The notes under the pieces: generated by a model
Database searches by the model: none
Seen by the model: only the letters and a program-made list of their open reading frames with translations
Told to the model about the DNA's origin: nothing
Part shown: piece by piece, positions 33,596-42,800 of the stretch
Position numbering within the stretch: position 1 is the stretch's first letter
How the letters are laid out: the number at the start of each line of letters is the position of its first letter
Program-made: the position numbers and the translations under genes
Assembly: GCA_040754095.1 (NCBI GenBank)
Contig: JBFMFO010000008.1
Location: 1-64,000 of the forward strand
Direction: 5' to 3'
DNA length: 64,000 nt
Source of the DNA: QYQD01 sp040754095
Lineage (GTDB): Bacteria > Desulfobacterota > QYQD01

Positions 33596-34777
33596 ATGAA
33601 AAATAAGCGATTTTATATAGCCCTGCTGATCTTTCTTATAGCCATCGGGGTCATTTTCTATGTCTTGAAGGGCGAAAAAGATACGGTTGGATACAAGACA
33701 GTAAAAGTAACACGGGGAACTATCGCCTCTACTGTCCTGGCCAGCGGGACAGTGAACCCGGTTGTTTTGGTGTCGGTTGGAAGCCAGGTCTCCGGCACTA
33801 TCGAAAAAATCTACGTTGACTTTAACTCTCGGGTAAAACAAAGCCAGATTATTGCCCAGATCGATCCCGCTGTTTTTCAAGCCGAGGTGGAAAAGGCCCG
33901 GGCAAACCACAAAAGCGCCCTGGCCAATCTGGAACAAAAACAGGCGCAGGTTATCGATGCCAAGAGAACATTTGAGCGTTATCGTGAATTAATAAAAAAC
34001 GACCTGATTGCCCAGAGCGATGTGGACACGGCTGAAACCACTTACCAATCGGCTCTGGCCTCCTTTCACGCCTCTGAAGCTGCCGTTTCGCAGGCCAGGG
34101 CCGCCCTTAACCTGGCGGAGTCAAATTTGCGGTACACAACGATACGCTCACCCGTAAACGGCATCGTGGTGTCACGAAATGTGGACGCGGGACAGACGGT
34201 CGCTGCCAGTTTTCAAGCGCCGGTGCTTTTTACCATTGCCAAAGATTTGACTAAGATGCAGGTGGATACAAGCGTCGATGAAGCCGATATCGGCGTCACT
34301 AAGCCTGGTCAGAGAGCGACGTTCACCGTTGACGCTTATCCAGGCGAGACCTTTGCAGGGAAAGTGCTGCAGGTACGCAACGCGGCTCAAGTGGTGCAGA
34401 ACGTAGTGACCTATGATGTCATAGTCAGCGTGGACAACCCTTCTCTTAAGCTGAGACCGGGAATGACCGCTAATGTTTCCATCCTGATTGACGAGCGGTC
34501 AAACGTCATCAAGATTCCCACTGCGGCGCTGCGGTTCACGCCACCGGAAGAAGAACGCAAAAAGGGCGCGCAGAAAACTCCCCAAGGTCCTCTCGTATGG
34601 AAGTTACATCCCGATAATCGCCTTGAGCCAATAGCCGTCAAACTTGGAATAGCCAACAGTCAATACGCAGAACTCCTCAAGGGCAACATCGCGGGAGGAG
34701 ACCTCCTGGCAACAGAAATGCTTTCTACGGGAAAAAAGTCTGAAGCGAACAAGTCTCCGCAGTTCAGGCCCTTCTAA
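33596..34777 (+). CDS. MacA-like periplasmic adaptor (membrane fusion protein)
   Basis: A 393-residue HlyD/MacA-type adaptor with an N-terminal membrane anchor (about 5-23). The lipoyl half motifs (VSVGSQVSGTIEKIYVDFNS and RSPVNGIVVSRNVDAGQTV) flank a helical hairpin (about 95-165), and a beta-barrel domain follows. It would link the inner-membrane ABC transporter to the TolC-like channel. ATG 33596 is chosen because AAAGGTG lies 6 nt upstream; a GTG three codons earlier is possible. It is directly followed by the ABC ATPase gene. Confidence 0.92.
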   Translation: MKNKRFYIALLIFLIAIGVIFYVLKGEKDTVGYKTVKVTRGTIASTVLASGTVNPVVLVSVGSQVSGTIEKIYVDFNSRVKQSQIIAQIDPAVFQAEVEKARANHKSALANLEQKQAQVIDAKRTFERYRELIKNDLIAQSDVDTAETTYQSALASFHASEAAVSQARAALNLAESNLRYTTIRSPVNGIVVSRNVDAGQTVAASFQAPVLFTIAKDLTKMQVDTSVDEADIGVTKPGQRATFTVDAYPGETFAGKVLQVRNAAQVVQNVVTYDVIVSVDNPSLKLRPGMTANVSILIDERSNVIKIPTAALRFTPPEEERKKGAQKTPQGPLVWKLHPDNRLEPIAVKLGIANSQYAELLKGNIAGGDLLATEMLSTGKKSEANKSPQFRPF

Positions 34778-34785
34778 GAAGACGT

Positions 34786-35505
34786 ATGACGGCGCTGATC
34801 GATACCCGAAACCTGACCAAGATATATCGCCTGGGCGATATATCAGTTAAGGCGTTGGACAATGTCACCCTTTCCATCGGCGCTGCAGAGTTCACGGCCA
34901 TCATGGGGCACTCCGGATCCGGCAAATCAACCTTCATGAATATTCTGGGGTGCCTGGATCGGCCCACAAGCGGTCAATACCTGCTGGAGGGGGAAAACGT
35001 CAGCAACCTTTCTACGAACCAGTTGGCCACCATTCGCAATCGCCGGATAGGTTTTGTCTTCCAGGGGTTTAACCTTCTGCGGCGCACCTCTGCCGTGGGA
35101 AACGTGGAACTCCCCCTTATCTACAGCCACATTCCGGCAAGGGAACGCCGCGCGAAATCCCTTGAGGCACTGGAAATCGTAGGTCTTTCCGGGCACGAAC
35201 ACCACCATTCCAACCAGTTGTCCGGCGGCCAGCAACAGCGGGTAGCAATCGCCCGGGCCCTCGTCAATAACCCTTCCATTATCCTGGCCGATGAACCCAC
35301 GGGAAACCTTGATACCCGGACCAGTGTTGAAATAATGGATGTCTTCCGGCGCCTGAATACTGAACAGGGGATCACGGTGATCATAGTAACTCATGAACCG
35401 GACATCGCTGCCTTTACGCGGAGGCATATAGTATTCAGAGATGGACAGGTCATAGAAGACCTTTCATCGCAAAGCACGCAAAGCACGCAAAGACCGCAGA
35501 GATGA
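34786..35505 (+). CDS. MacB/LolD-type ABC transporter ATPase
   Basis: A 239-residue ABC ATPase with Walker A GHSGSGKST (about 43-51), signature LSGGQQQRVAIARAL and Walker B ILADEPTGNLD. It powers a MacB-type permease encoded next; here ATPase and permease are separate proteins rather than the fused MacB form. The last 11 residues (QSTQSTQRPQR) come from a tandem gcaaagcac repeat at 35469-35500, so they are not part of the native fold. Confidence 0.92.
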   Translation: MTALIDTRNLTKIYRLGDISVKALDNVTLSIGAAEFTAIMGHSGSGKSTFMNILGCLDRPTSGQYLLEGENVSNLSTNQLATIRNRRIGFVFQGFNLLRRTSAVGNVELPLIYSHIPARERRAKSLEALEIVGLSGHEHHHSNQLSGGQQQRVAIARALVNNPSIILADEPTGNLDTRTSVEIMDVFRRLNTEQGITVIIVTHEPDIAAFTRRHIVFRDGQVIEDLSSQSTQSTQRPQR

Positions 35506-35660
35506 ATAAGAAAAAAGCGCTCACTTGTAAGACTGGACTATGTCGCAGTAACTCGCCAAGTCCGCTGTGGACGGATGTTGCCCCTACGACGAAAAAATAC
35601 AAAAATGTCGTTGTAGAAATAATTTTCCTCATACTCTGCGAACTCCGCGTTCTCGGCGGT
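35464..35660. repeat. GCAAAGCACGC / CTCTGCG inverted repeat between ABC genes
   Basis: Left arm cgcaaagcacgcaaagcacg then accgcagag; right arm ctctgcgaactccgcgttct then cggcggt. About 120 bp between the arms hold no gene. The left arm encodes the tail of the ATPase; the right arm ends just before the permease start. Confidence 0.8.
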
Positions 35661-35676
35661 GAAAAATAAGGATGCC

Positions 35677-36903
35677 ATGTTTATTTCAACCAGCCTAAGA
35701 ATTGCCTTGAATGCCCTCAAGGCCAACAAAATGCGGTCGCTGCTCACCATGCTTGGCATCATCATCGGCGTGGCCGCAGTCGTGGTAATGGTGGCCATCG
35801 GTTCCGGCGCCAGCGCCAAGATTTCTGCCCAGATTGAAAGCGTAGGGTCTAATCTGCTCATCGTCATTCCGGGAACGACAACCGCCGGCGGCGTACGGAT
35901 GGGGGCCGGCACGGTTTCCACCCTGACCCTGGCCGACTCAGAGGCAATTGTTCAGAACTGCCCAAGCGTAGCCCGGGTAGCGCCTGTTTGGGGTGGAGTA
36001 GCCCAGGCCGTTTACGGCAACCAGAACTGGAGTACAGGAGTCACCGGAACAACAATTTCAATGTTTGCCATCAGGGATTGGACGTTGACAGCGGGCCGGT
36101 TTTTTACGGAGCAAGAGACAAAAGCAGCGGCAAAGGTGGTTCTTCTTGGACAGACTGTGGTGAATAATCTTTTCGGTGGCGCCGATCCCATAGGCGAGAT
36201 AGTACGGATCAAAAAGATGCCTATGCAGGTCGTTGGGGTCCTCGCAGTCAAGGGGCAGTCCCCTCGTGGCGACGACCAGGACGATGTCATATATGTTCCC
36301 ATCACCACCGCGCAGAAAAGACTGTTCGGGACCCATATCCCGGGCACAGTCCGCGTCATAATGGTCCAGGCCAGAGATGTGGACCTCATGGCCAAAGCCG
36401 AGGAGGAAATTAACGCTCTTCTGGAACAGCGGCACCGGATTCAGAAAGGCGCCGACCGGGACTTCACGGTACGCAATCTCTCTGAAATCCTGGCGGCGGC
36501 CCAGGCCGCATACAAAACCATGTCGCTCCTTTTGGGGTCTATCGCCCTGGTTTCGCTCGTAGTCGGTGGTATCGGTATCATGAATATCATGCTGGTGTCG
36601 GTTACTGAACGCACCAGAGAAATCGGTATTCGTATGGCGGTAGGGGCGCAGGAAAGTGATATACTGACCCAATTTCTGATCGAATCCCTGGTTCTGAGCC
36701 TTCTCGGGGGTGTAATCGGTGTCATCCTCGGATTGACCGGAGCCGAGATCATGGCTGCCATGTCGGACTGGCCGGTGCTCATTTCATGGCAGGCCCTATT
36801 GCTCGCCTTTATCTTTGCGGCGGCAGTAGGAATATTTTTTGGGTTCTATCCGGCCCGCAAAGCCGCCCACCTGAATCCCATCGATGCCTTGAGGTATGAA
36901 TGA
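35677..36903 (+). CDS. MacB/FtsX-type ABC transporter permease
   Basis: A 408-residue permease with one N-terminal membrane helix (LLTMLGIIIGVAAVVVMVAI, about 22-45), a large periplasmic MacB_PCD domain and three C-terminal helices (about 280-305, 325-355 and 370-395) with the VTERTREIGIRMAVGA cytosolic motif. It completes the TolC-MacA-MacB mechanotransmission exporter; the substrate is not evident. The ATG at 35677 follows aagga; a GTG at 35659 lies in the repeat arm. Confidence 0.9.
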   Translation: MFISTSLRIALNALKANKMRSLLTMLGIIIGVAAVVVMVAIGSGASAKISAQIESVGSNLLIVIPGTTTAGGVRMGAGTVSTLTLADSEAIVQNCPSVARVAPVWGGVAQAVYGNQNWSTGVTGTTISMFAIRDWTLTAGRFFTEQETKAAAKVVLLGQTVVNNLFGGADPIGEIVRIKKMPMQVVGVLAVKGQSPRGDDQDDVIYVPITTAQKRLFGTHIPGTVRVIMVQARDVDLMAKAEEEINALLEQRHRIQKGADRDFTVRNLSEILAAAQAAYKTMSLLLGSIALVSLVVGGIGIMNIMLVSVTERTREIGIRMAVGAQESDILTQFLIESLVLSLLGGVIGVILGLTGAEIMAAMSDWPVLISWQALLLAFIFAAAVGIFFGFYPARKAAHLNPIDALRYE

Positions 36904-36912
36904 TATCTCACC

Positions 36913-36962
36913 GCCACTAAGACTAAGATTATTCCTTTGTGTCTTAGTGCCTTTGTGGCTAG
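36913..36962. repeat. AGCCAC palindromic repeat between convergent genes
   Basis: gccactaagactaagattat then tcctttgtgtctt is identical over about 33 bp to 57693-57725, 20 kb away. It separates the permease from the convergent hydrogenase large-subunit gene. Confidence 0.85.
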
Positions 36963-36966
36963 CTAT

Positions 36967-38277
36967 TTATATAAACTTCACCTTAAGATAGTGTGCTGAA
37001 CACGAGATACACGGGTCGTAGGCCCGGACCAGCATCTCCAACCCCAATTCTATCTCTTTCTCCGGCTTACCCAGCAATGAAGGTAAAAGGGCCTGCAGGT
37101 CGTGATAGATGTTATTGTGATTCTGGTTGGTTGGAATGATCAGATTGGCCCCGATACATGTCCCCGCGTTATCGTACTGGTAATCATGGAAGAGTATCCC
37201 GCGTGGGACTTCCACGGCAGACACCCCGCGGCCAGCGCACACCTTGATAGGCGGAATATCCTCAAGCGCCAGACCCCGGTCGAGGACTCTATCTATAATG
37301 TTTATGGAATCCTCTACGGAATGTACACACTCCACGATCTGGGCCACGTTATTCATGAAGCTGTTATAACAAACCGGCTTAAGTTTAAAGAGCCTGGCCA
37401 CGGCCCTAGCCTCCGGGGTAAGCCGATCGGCGTTCAGATTGAACCGGGCCAAGGCCCCCACCATGTAAGAATCGCGATTATGTTTTGTGTATTTGGCCGT
37501 GGAGTGCGGAACGCAAAACTCGTTAGTTACCTCTTTATACTGGCCCGGCGCCCATGTCCCCCCGTCGCTTGAACCGACCTGGCCGTGGTACATGGCATAT
37601 TCCTGGTCTGACTTGAGGGCGATATACTCTGTTTCCCGGCTAAATGCCGGAAAGCGTCCCGCTACTGAACAGACTAACCGGGCTACTTCTTTCAGATCAG
37701 AAAGCGCCCCTGTAAGCCCCTGGCGCAGTTTCTTTAACTCATCCACCTTTGGATACTTAACAAATCCACCCGGAACCAGCCTTTGCGGATGCGTAGTGCG
37801 TCCGCAAATCGTGTCGCTGAATACGTTGGACAGCCGGTGGATACGAATAACCGTCTTTAACTCAGCCGGATGCGATCCGGCCAGGGGTACAACGCTACCC
37901 ACACCCATCAGGTCCGGCAAAACAAGATAGCCCACATGGAGAATATGGCTCTGCAGGTTTTCCGCATGGAGAGCCAGCTTGCGAAGGAGCACGGTCTGCT
38001 CCGAGACCTCAATACCCAGGGCCGCTTCCGTGGCCTGGAGCGAGGCCAGGGTATGCCCGATGGAACATATCCCGCAGATGCGGCAGGTAATGTGGTGCAT
38101 CTCATACCATTTCCGACCTCTGACCATGGCCTCGAAAAACCGGGGGGCCTCCACTACCTCCCAGCGGCAATCCTCGATCTTGCCGTTGGAGACATTGACT
38201 ACTATATTGCCATGCCCTTCCACCCGCGTTAAATGATCCACCCGGATATGAAGTTCCTGTTTAGCAGACTTGCTCAT
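36967..38277 (-). CDS. hydA: NiFe hydrogenase large (alpha) subunit, group 3b-like
   Basis: A 436-residue catalytic subunit carrying the NiFe site. The L1 motif is RICGICSIGH (C68, C71, H75) with an extra cysteine at 65. The L2 motif is DPCISCSAH at 421-429; the seven residues after His429 are probably cut off on maturation. It is last in a four-gene minus-strand operon in the order B-G-D-A, as in the soluble sulfhydrogenases of Pyrococcus. Start overlaps the small-subunit stop by 4 bp. The enzyme should be cytosolic and couple H2 to NAD(P)H. Confidence 0.93.
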   Translation of the reverse strand: MSKSAKQELHIRVDHLTRVEGHGNIVVNVSNGKIEDCRWEVVEAPRFFEAMVRGRKWYEMHHITCRICGICSIGHTLASLQATEAALGIEVSEQTVLLRKLALHAENLQSHILHVGYLVLPDLMGVGSVVPLAGSHPAELKTVIRIHRLSNVFSDTICGRTTHPQRLVPGGFVKYPKVDELKKLRQGLTGALSDLKEVARLVCSVAGRFPAFSRETEYIALKSDQEYAMYHGQVGSSDGGTWAPGQYKEVTNEFCVPHSTAKYTKHNRDSYMVGALARFNLNADRLTPEARAVARLFKLKPVCYNSFMNNVAQIVECVHSVEDSINIIDRVLDRGLALEDIPPIKVCAGRGVSAVEVPRGILFHDYQYDNAGTCIGANLIIPTNQNHNNIYHDLQALLPSLLGKPEKEIELGLEMLVRAYDPCISCSAHYLKVKFI

Positions 38278-39014
38278 CTGGCCTCCTCCCGATACCCATC
38301 GTAAAGCCTTATTTGCCCGAGCGCTTCACCGGCGGAGATGCCAAAACGCCCCAACAGCTCGCGGGCGGCATCCATATTCGGGTCATCTACCAGGCCGCGG
38401 CAGCCCCAGCAATAGGCCCCCTCGGTAATACAACAGGCCCCGCAGCCGGCCCTGGTCACCGGCCCCATACAAAACTGGCCTTTGAGAAGCACACAGACAT
38501 TCCCCGCCTTCTTGCAATCCACGCACACCGGATAATTGGGAATAAAAGGCTTCTTGCCCTGCAACAGGGCCTTGAGTACCCGGACAAACTCCTCACGGTT
38601 TATCGGGCAGCCGTGGACATTGGCGTCCACCGGAACTACTGCTGAAATCGGCCGGGCCGCATAAGTATTATACCAATGGGCCTTATCGCCATAGACATAA
38701 CGCCGCACGAATTTTTCATCCTGAAAATTCTTCATGCAGTTAATACCGCCTATAGTGGCACAGGCCCCTATAGCCACCAGTATCCCTACCTTTTCCCGGA
38801 TGGCTTTTATCCGTTCTTCGTCACTCTTTCGGGTGATAGAACCTTCTACCAGGGCAATGTCATAATGGTCGCTCTGCTCCTTCATGGCCTCACGCCAGGT
38901 GACTATCTCCACCTGTCCCAGGACATCCAGCACAGCCTCTTCCAGGTTGACGATCTGCAACTGATCGCCCTCGCAGCCGGCAAAATCAAAGATGGCCACC
39001 CTTGGCTTGCTCAT
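38274..39014 (-). CDS. hydD: NiFe hydrogenase small (delta) subunit, group 3b-like
   Basis: A 246-residue electron-transfer subunit without a signal peptide, so cytosolic. Near the N terminus the usual proximal-cluster CxGC pair appears as CEGD (C14, D17), so Asp replaces the second cysteine. Further ligands are in GACATIGG and VHGCPI. A cysteine-rich C-terminal part (CVDCKKAGNVCVLL, then GCGACC and CWGCRG) would hold the other clusters. It overlaps hydG and hydA by 4 bp each, so the three are translationally coupled. Confidence 0.9.
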   Translation of the reverse strand: MSKPRVAIFDFAGCEGDQLQIVNLEEAVLDVLGQVEIVTWREAMKEQSDHYDIALVEGSITRKSDEERIKAIREKVGILVAIGACATIGGINCMKNFQDEKFVRRYVYGDKAHWYNTYAARPISAVVPVDANVHGCPINREEFVRVLKALLQGKKPFIPNYPVCVDCKKAGNVCVLLKGQFCMGPVTRAGCGACCITEGAYCWGCRGLVDDPNMDAARELLGRFGISAGEALGQIRLYDGYREEAR

Positions 39015-39838
39015 GACAAGGCCTCCTCCAGATTCTTTATCGCCGCAAAATTAAACACCGGCCCCTCCTGACAGACATAAACCGGACCCATCTGACAGTG
39101 GCCGCACTTGCCTAAACCGCACTTCATCTTCCTCTCAAGGGAAACGATGATATGATCATCGGCCAGCCCCTTGGCCCTGGCCGCGGCTATGGCAAAGCGA
39201 TACATCACCGGCGGCCCGACCATAATGGCATACGTCTTTTTAGGATCAATGGTAAACTTCGGGAAAAGGGTGGTAATGACCCCCACATTGCCCTTCCAGG
39301 AGGCCTCGCCTACATCCACGGTCTCCAGGTATTCAATGTCCGGACGCCTTGCCAGGGAGGCAAGCTCTGCCTTGAAAAGACGGTCGGCCGGCGTTCGGGC
39401 CCCGAAGAGCACAATTATTCTGCCGTAATCCTTTCGCCTTGCCAGGGCGTAGTTGATAAAGGACCTCAAAGGCACGATTCCCAGCCCCCCGGCCACAAAC
39501 AAAAGGTCTTTACCCCTGAGATCCTCAACCGGGAAGTGCGTGCCATAAGGGCCGCGTATGCCGATAACATCTCCCGCTTTCAGGTTATGCAGGGCGTTGG
39601 TAACATTGCCGGCCCGGCGCACACATATCTCAAAATCTGCCTTTTTGTCGGGCGCCGAAGAGACCGAAATAGGACATTCACCCACACCAAATACAGAAAC
39701 CTCGACAAACTGTCCCGGCCTATGTCCCAGAGGTTTTCCATCATTAGGACGGACTACAAACAGCTTTTCCATAGCCGTCTGTTCTTCGATCCTCATAATG
39801 GTGGCAAGACCGGGTAGGTAGGGAGATGGTGCGCCCAT
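39011..39838 (-). CDS. hydG: Hydrogenase FAD/NAD(P)-binding (gamma) subunit
   Basis: A 275-residue ferredoxin-reductase-like subunit. The FAD domain (about 15-105) has RPGQFVEVSVFG, and the NAD(P)-binding domain has LLFVAGGLGIVPLRSFI. Near the C terminus CGLGKCGHC followed by C about 8 residues on forms a 2Fe-2S site. It would pass electrons between the iron-sulfur subunit and NAD(P)H. Not to be confused with the HydG radical-SAM maturase of FeFe enzymes. Confidence 0.9.
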   Translation of the reverse strand: MGAPSPYLPGLATIMRIEEQTAMEKLFVVRPNDGKPLGHRPGQFVEVSVFGVGECPISVSSAPDKKADFEICVRRAGNVTNALHNLKAGDVIGIRGPYGTHFPVEDLRGKDLLFVAGGLGIVPLRSFINYALARRKDYGRIIVLFGARTPADRLFKAELASLARRPDIEYLETVDVGEASWKGNVGVITTLFPKFTIDPKKTYAIMVGPPVMYRFAIAAARAKGLADDHIIVSLERKMKCGLGKCGHCQMGPVYVCQEGPVFNFAAIKNLEEALS

Positions 39839-39840
39839 GA

Positions 39841-40899
39841 TCAGATACCCTCCTTCAAACGATTAAAGACCGCTACGGGATCGGCTATATCAGACGGGCA
39901 CTGTGCGGAACAACGTCCGCACCCCACGCAGGCAATATCGCCAAAACGCCTGTATATGAACTGGCCCTTACGGTAAAAACGGTGCCGATAGCGGTCGGCC
40001 CGATGGCCGCGGAAATTACCGCCGCCCGCTACCCGGGCAAAGTCGCTCAAGAGACACCCATCCCAGGTACGGTAGCGGCTGCCTTTTTTAAGGTCTATGG
40101 AGACATCGTCCCGGACATCAAAACAGTAGCAGGTTGGACATACCAAGTTACAGGTCCCGCAACTAAAACAAAGATAGGACTTTTCCTCCCAGATAACGTC
40201 TTCCTCCCTGCCGTCCAAAAGAGAAGGAAGTTCAAGATAGGAAAAATTCAACCGGTTGGCGTCGCAGCGTTTTTTTGCCTCCGCCCGTACCTTGTCCCTT
40301 TCTTTCACCTCAGCCGGCGCAGCTTTCCTGGTCCGAGGAGCCATCTTGAGAAGCGAAGCCCCTTTCTTGCTGCCCACCTCTGCTACATAACACTGCCCGA
40401 TATCCGTCAACATCAAATCGAACCCACTCGCCACAGTGTCAGCCCCCATGCTGCTCCAGAATGCCCTGGGCGCTGCCTTGCCCGGATCGACGCCAATAAT
40501 CATGGTCCGCTTACGACGTTCAAGGTAGTGGTTATCTTGGGGAACAGTGGAAAACACCTTATCCATCTGGTTTATGGCTATAATGTCATACGGGTGTACG
40601 CCAAAAATAATCAACTCTTCTTTCGGTGCATCCGCCTTGATTGACCCCGGCGACAGGTTAAAGGTCAAAAGCTGCTCATAGGCCGGTAAAAGATATTTCT
40701 TGGGAGGGATAAGCGTAACATCAAAAGAAAGGGTCAGCTCCTCCGGTGAATTAATAGGAGCATAAGTGTAAAAGCCGCTATCCCCGGGTATGGAAGAAAC
40801 TGCCGATTGGTCCTTTACACCGACCACGGTATTCTTCTGGCGCAAAAGCTCCGCCACAAACAAATGCAGTCCTTCTTTCTCAATAATCGCCAGGCTCAT
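39841..40899 (-). CDS. hydB: Hydrogenase 4Fe-4S (beta) subunit
   Basis: A 352-residue iron-sulfur protein and first gene of the hydBGDA operon. Two ferredoxin-like motifs are present: CFSCGTCNLVCPTCYC at about 242-257, and CVGCGRCSAQCP at about 326-337. The N-terminal half lacks known motifs but matches the family layout of sulfhydrogenase beta subunits. In Pyrococcus the beta and gamma subunits are linked to sulfur or polysulfide reduction; that activity here is only an inference. hydG starts 2 bp after its stop. Confidence 0.9.
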   Translation of the reverse strand: MSLAIIEKEGLHLFVAELLRQKNTVVGVKDQSAVSSIPGDSGFYTYAPINSPEELTLSFDVTLIPPKKYLLPAYEQLLTFNLSPGSIKADAPKEELIIFGVHPYDIIAINQMDKVFSTVPQDNHYLERRKRTMIIGVDPGKAAPRAFWSSMGADTVASGFDLMLTDIGQCYVAEVGSKKGASLLKMAPRTRKAAPAEVKERDKVRAEAKKRCDANRLNFSYLELPSLLDGREEDVIWEEKSYLCFSCGTCNLVCPTCYCFDVRDDVSIDLKKGSRYRTWDGCLLSDFARVAGGGNFRGHRADRYRHRFYRKGQFIYRRFGDIACVGCGRCSAQCPSDIADPVAVFNRLKEGI

Positions 40900-41097
40900 A
40901 TCGCCTCCCCATTAAACCTTTCCCCTGTTATAGCATCCTGAATTCTATAGTAAACGTCATTTGTCACTGGTAAGAGTGCCCAATCTTTCACACTTAACCG
41001 ATGACTAATGACGTTGCCTAGGATATCAAGGCATCGTCCCTATATATGCAACCGGCTTGTCCCTGTCAAGAATTCTTGAATTAATTCCAGATGTCGT

Positions 41098-41652
41098 TCA
41101 CCTTTTCTCAAACCCTGTACCTGTCTCCAGGATAACCTTATCTTCCCCGCCCGCCTCTTTTAAAAAGACATTTACCCTCTCGGAAAGAGCGGTATTGATT
41201 TTTTTGCCCACATATTGAGGCTCGATGGGCAACTCCCGATGACCGCGATCCACGAGTACCGCCAACTCCACCCCTTTGGGACGCCCAAAATCCATTAGGG
41301 CATCCAGCGCCGCCCTAATCGTGCGCCCGGTAAAAAGAACATCATCCACCAGGATAATCTTCTGATCCTCGACAGGGAAACCTATCTCTGTTTTATGGAC
41401 CAATGGCTGGCGACCGATCATACTCCAGTCATCACGATAAAGGGTTATGTCCAGTATGCCCATGGGCACATCTGCCTGTTCCGTATCCATAATTTTTCCC
41501 TTCAGACGCTGGGCCAGAAAAACACCACCGGTTCGAATGCCTACGAGGGCCAGCCCCTCTACCCCCTTATTCCTCTCCAGGATCTGGTGAGCCATCCTGG
41601 TCAAAACACGGTTAATCTCTTTCTCATCCATCAATGTTATTTCTTTGGACAT
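41098..41652 (-). CDS. pyrR: PyrR bifunctional pyrimidine regulator / uracil phosphoribosyltransferase
   Basis: A 184-residue PyrR. The PRPP-binding motif is VDDVLFTGRTIRAALDAL, and LVGIRTGGVFLAQRL is the family N-terminal signature. In Gram-positive bacteria PyrR binds pyr leader RNA in response to UMP and has weak uracil phosphoribosyltransferase activity. It lies 20 kb from pyrBC, downstream of the acetate-CoA ligase genes. I could not find a standard PyrR-binding loop in the pyrB leader, so its target is open. Confidence 0.93.
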   Translation of the reverse strand: MSKEITLMDEKEINRVLTRMAHQILERNKGVEGLALVGIRTGGVFLAQRLKGKIMDTEQADVPMGILDITLYRDDWSMIGRQPLVHKTEIGFPVEDQKIILVDDVLFTGRTIRAALDALMDFGRPKGVELAVLVDRGHRELPIEPQYVGKKINTALSERVNVFLKEAGGEDKVILETGTGFEKR

Positions 41653-41728
41653 TATCTGTATGACCTCGTTTACTTACAAGCCATCAGTAATTAGCTGAAA
41701 GCTGACCGCTGATGGCTGAATGCTTATT

Positions 41729-42799
41729 TCATTCTTTCTTCAGACCAAGCTTGGCATACAGGCGATCAAAATCAACATATTCCTTAATAAGATGGACGCC
41801 TCTTTCCACCTTTTCCGTCTCGCGCAGCCTTATACGAAAAGAGAGCTTCTCCATACTCTTGGCAATAGTATAGGTGTCGCCGGACAGGACAACGATTGGA
41901 ATTCCCTTTTCCTCGGCCCGGCCGATAATTATGTCATTAGGATATAAGTTGCCGGTCAATAAAATACATCTGGCCCCGCCTTCTATGGAAGCCAGTTGGA
42001 TATCCGACCGATCCCCTCCCACAATGACCCCCACGTTCTTAGACTTTCTGAAATATTGCAAGAACATGTTAACCTGCATGCCTCCGATCAGAAACTGTTC
42101 CACCAGATTATCCAGACGATGATGACAGCAGATGACTTTCCCGCCGAGTTGTTCCGCTATATATTCCACCTTGACCGAGGCCATCAGGGGATCATACGGC
42201 ACTACCCCCAGGACACTTATCCCCTTTTTCTCCAGATAAGGTACTATTAATTCCTGTACATCGCTCATATATTCAGACGTTATATTATTCAAAATGACAC
42301 CGGCGAGGTGCTCCTTGAAATTATCCTGGGCATCCAGTATGCTGTCGACATAAAAATCCCCCCGATACCGGTCGATGAGGAGAATTTTCGCCTCAAGCCT
42401 CTTTACTAATTTAGTTGCCGGTATGCCCATGTAACTACCGGTATGAAAACTACCCGAACCGCCCACCATCATAACATCTTTGTTTATGGCCAGGGCCTTA
42501 AAGGCCTTGACAATCTTGCGATCCAGGCCTTTCATATCCTCGCGCAGGGCGTCTATCAAGACATCCTGAGTGATGACCACCGGACAAACGAGTTCCAGGG
42601 GATCGGAAAGTTTTAAAAAACGATATATAAACCACGCGTCCTTGTCCGTAAGGACGTTCTCAACTTCTGCCGGCAGTATCCCCACAGGCTTCTGGTAGCC
42701 GACGCTAAAACCGTCCTTCTGCAATTGGGCGCCGATACCCATGGTAACCATACTCTTGCCGGAATAACCGGCCGTAGAACTCACATATAATGTAACCAT
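41729..42799 (-). CDS. Phosphotransacetylase-like DRTGG-domain protein
   Basis: A 356-residue protein. The N-terminal half is a dethiobiotin-synthetase-like P-loop domain (SSTAGYSGKSMVTMGIG), and the C-terminal half (about 215-325) looks like a DRTGG domain (the stretch VGVIVGGDRSDIQLASIEG). This pairing equals the N-terminal regulatory part of long phosphate acetyltransferases, without the catalytic PTA domain. It starts 1 bp after the stop of the ADP-forming acetate-CoA ligase gene, so the two are surely one operon; a role in sensing or regulating acetyl-CoA/acetate flux is inferred. Confidence 0.82.
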   Translation of the reverse strand: MVTLYVSSTAGYSGKSMVTMGIGAQLQKDGFSVGYQKPVGILPAEVENVLTDKDAWFIYRFLKLSDPLELVCPVVITQDVLIDALREDMKGLDRKIVKAFKALAINKDVMMVGGSGSFHTGSYMGIPATKLVKRLEAKILLIDRYRGDFYVDSILDAQDNFKEHLAGVILNNITSEYMSDVQELIVPYLEKKGISVLGVVPYDPLMASVKVEYIAEQLGGKVICCHHRLDNLVEQFLIGGMQVNMFLQYFRKSKNVGVIVGGDRSDIQLASIEGGARCILLTGNLYPNDIIIGRAEEKGIPIVVLSGDTYTIAKSMEKLSFRIRLRETEKVERGVHLIKEYVDFDRLYAKLGLKKE

Positions 42800-42800
42800 C

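Noticed and set aside
39152..39817. Long open frame opposite hydG (and similar ones opposite hydA, hydB, acetate-CoA ligase)
   Set aside because: Antisense frames of this length are expected opposite GC-rich genes; no family features are visible.
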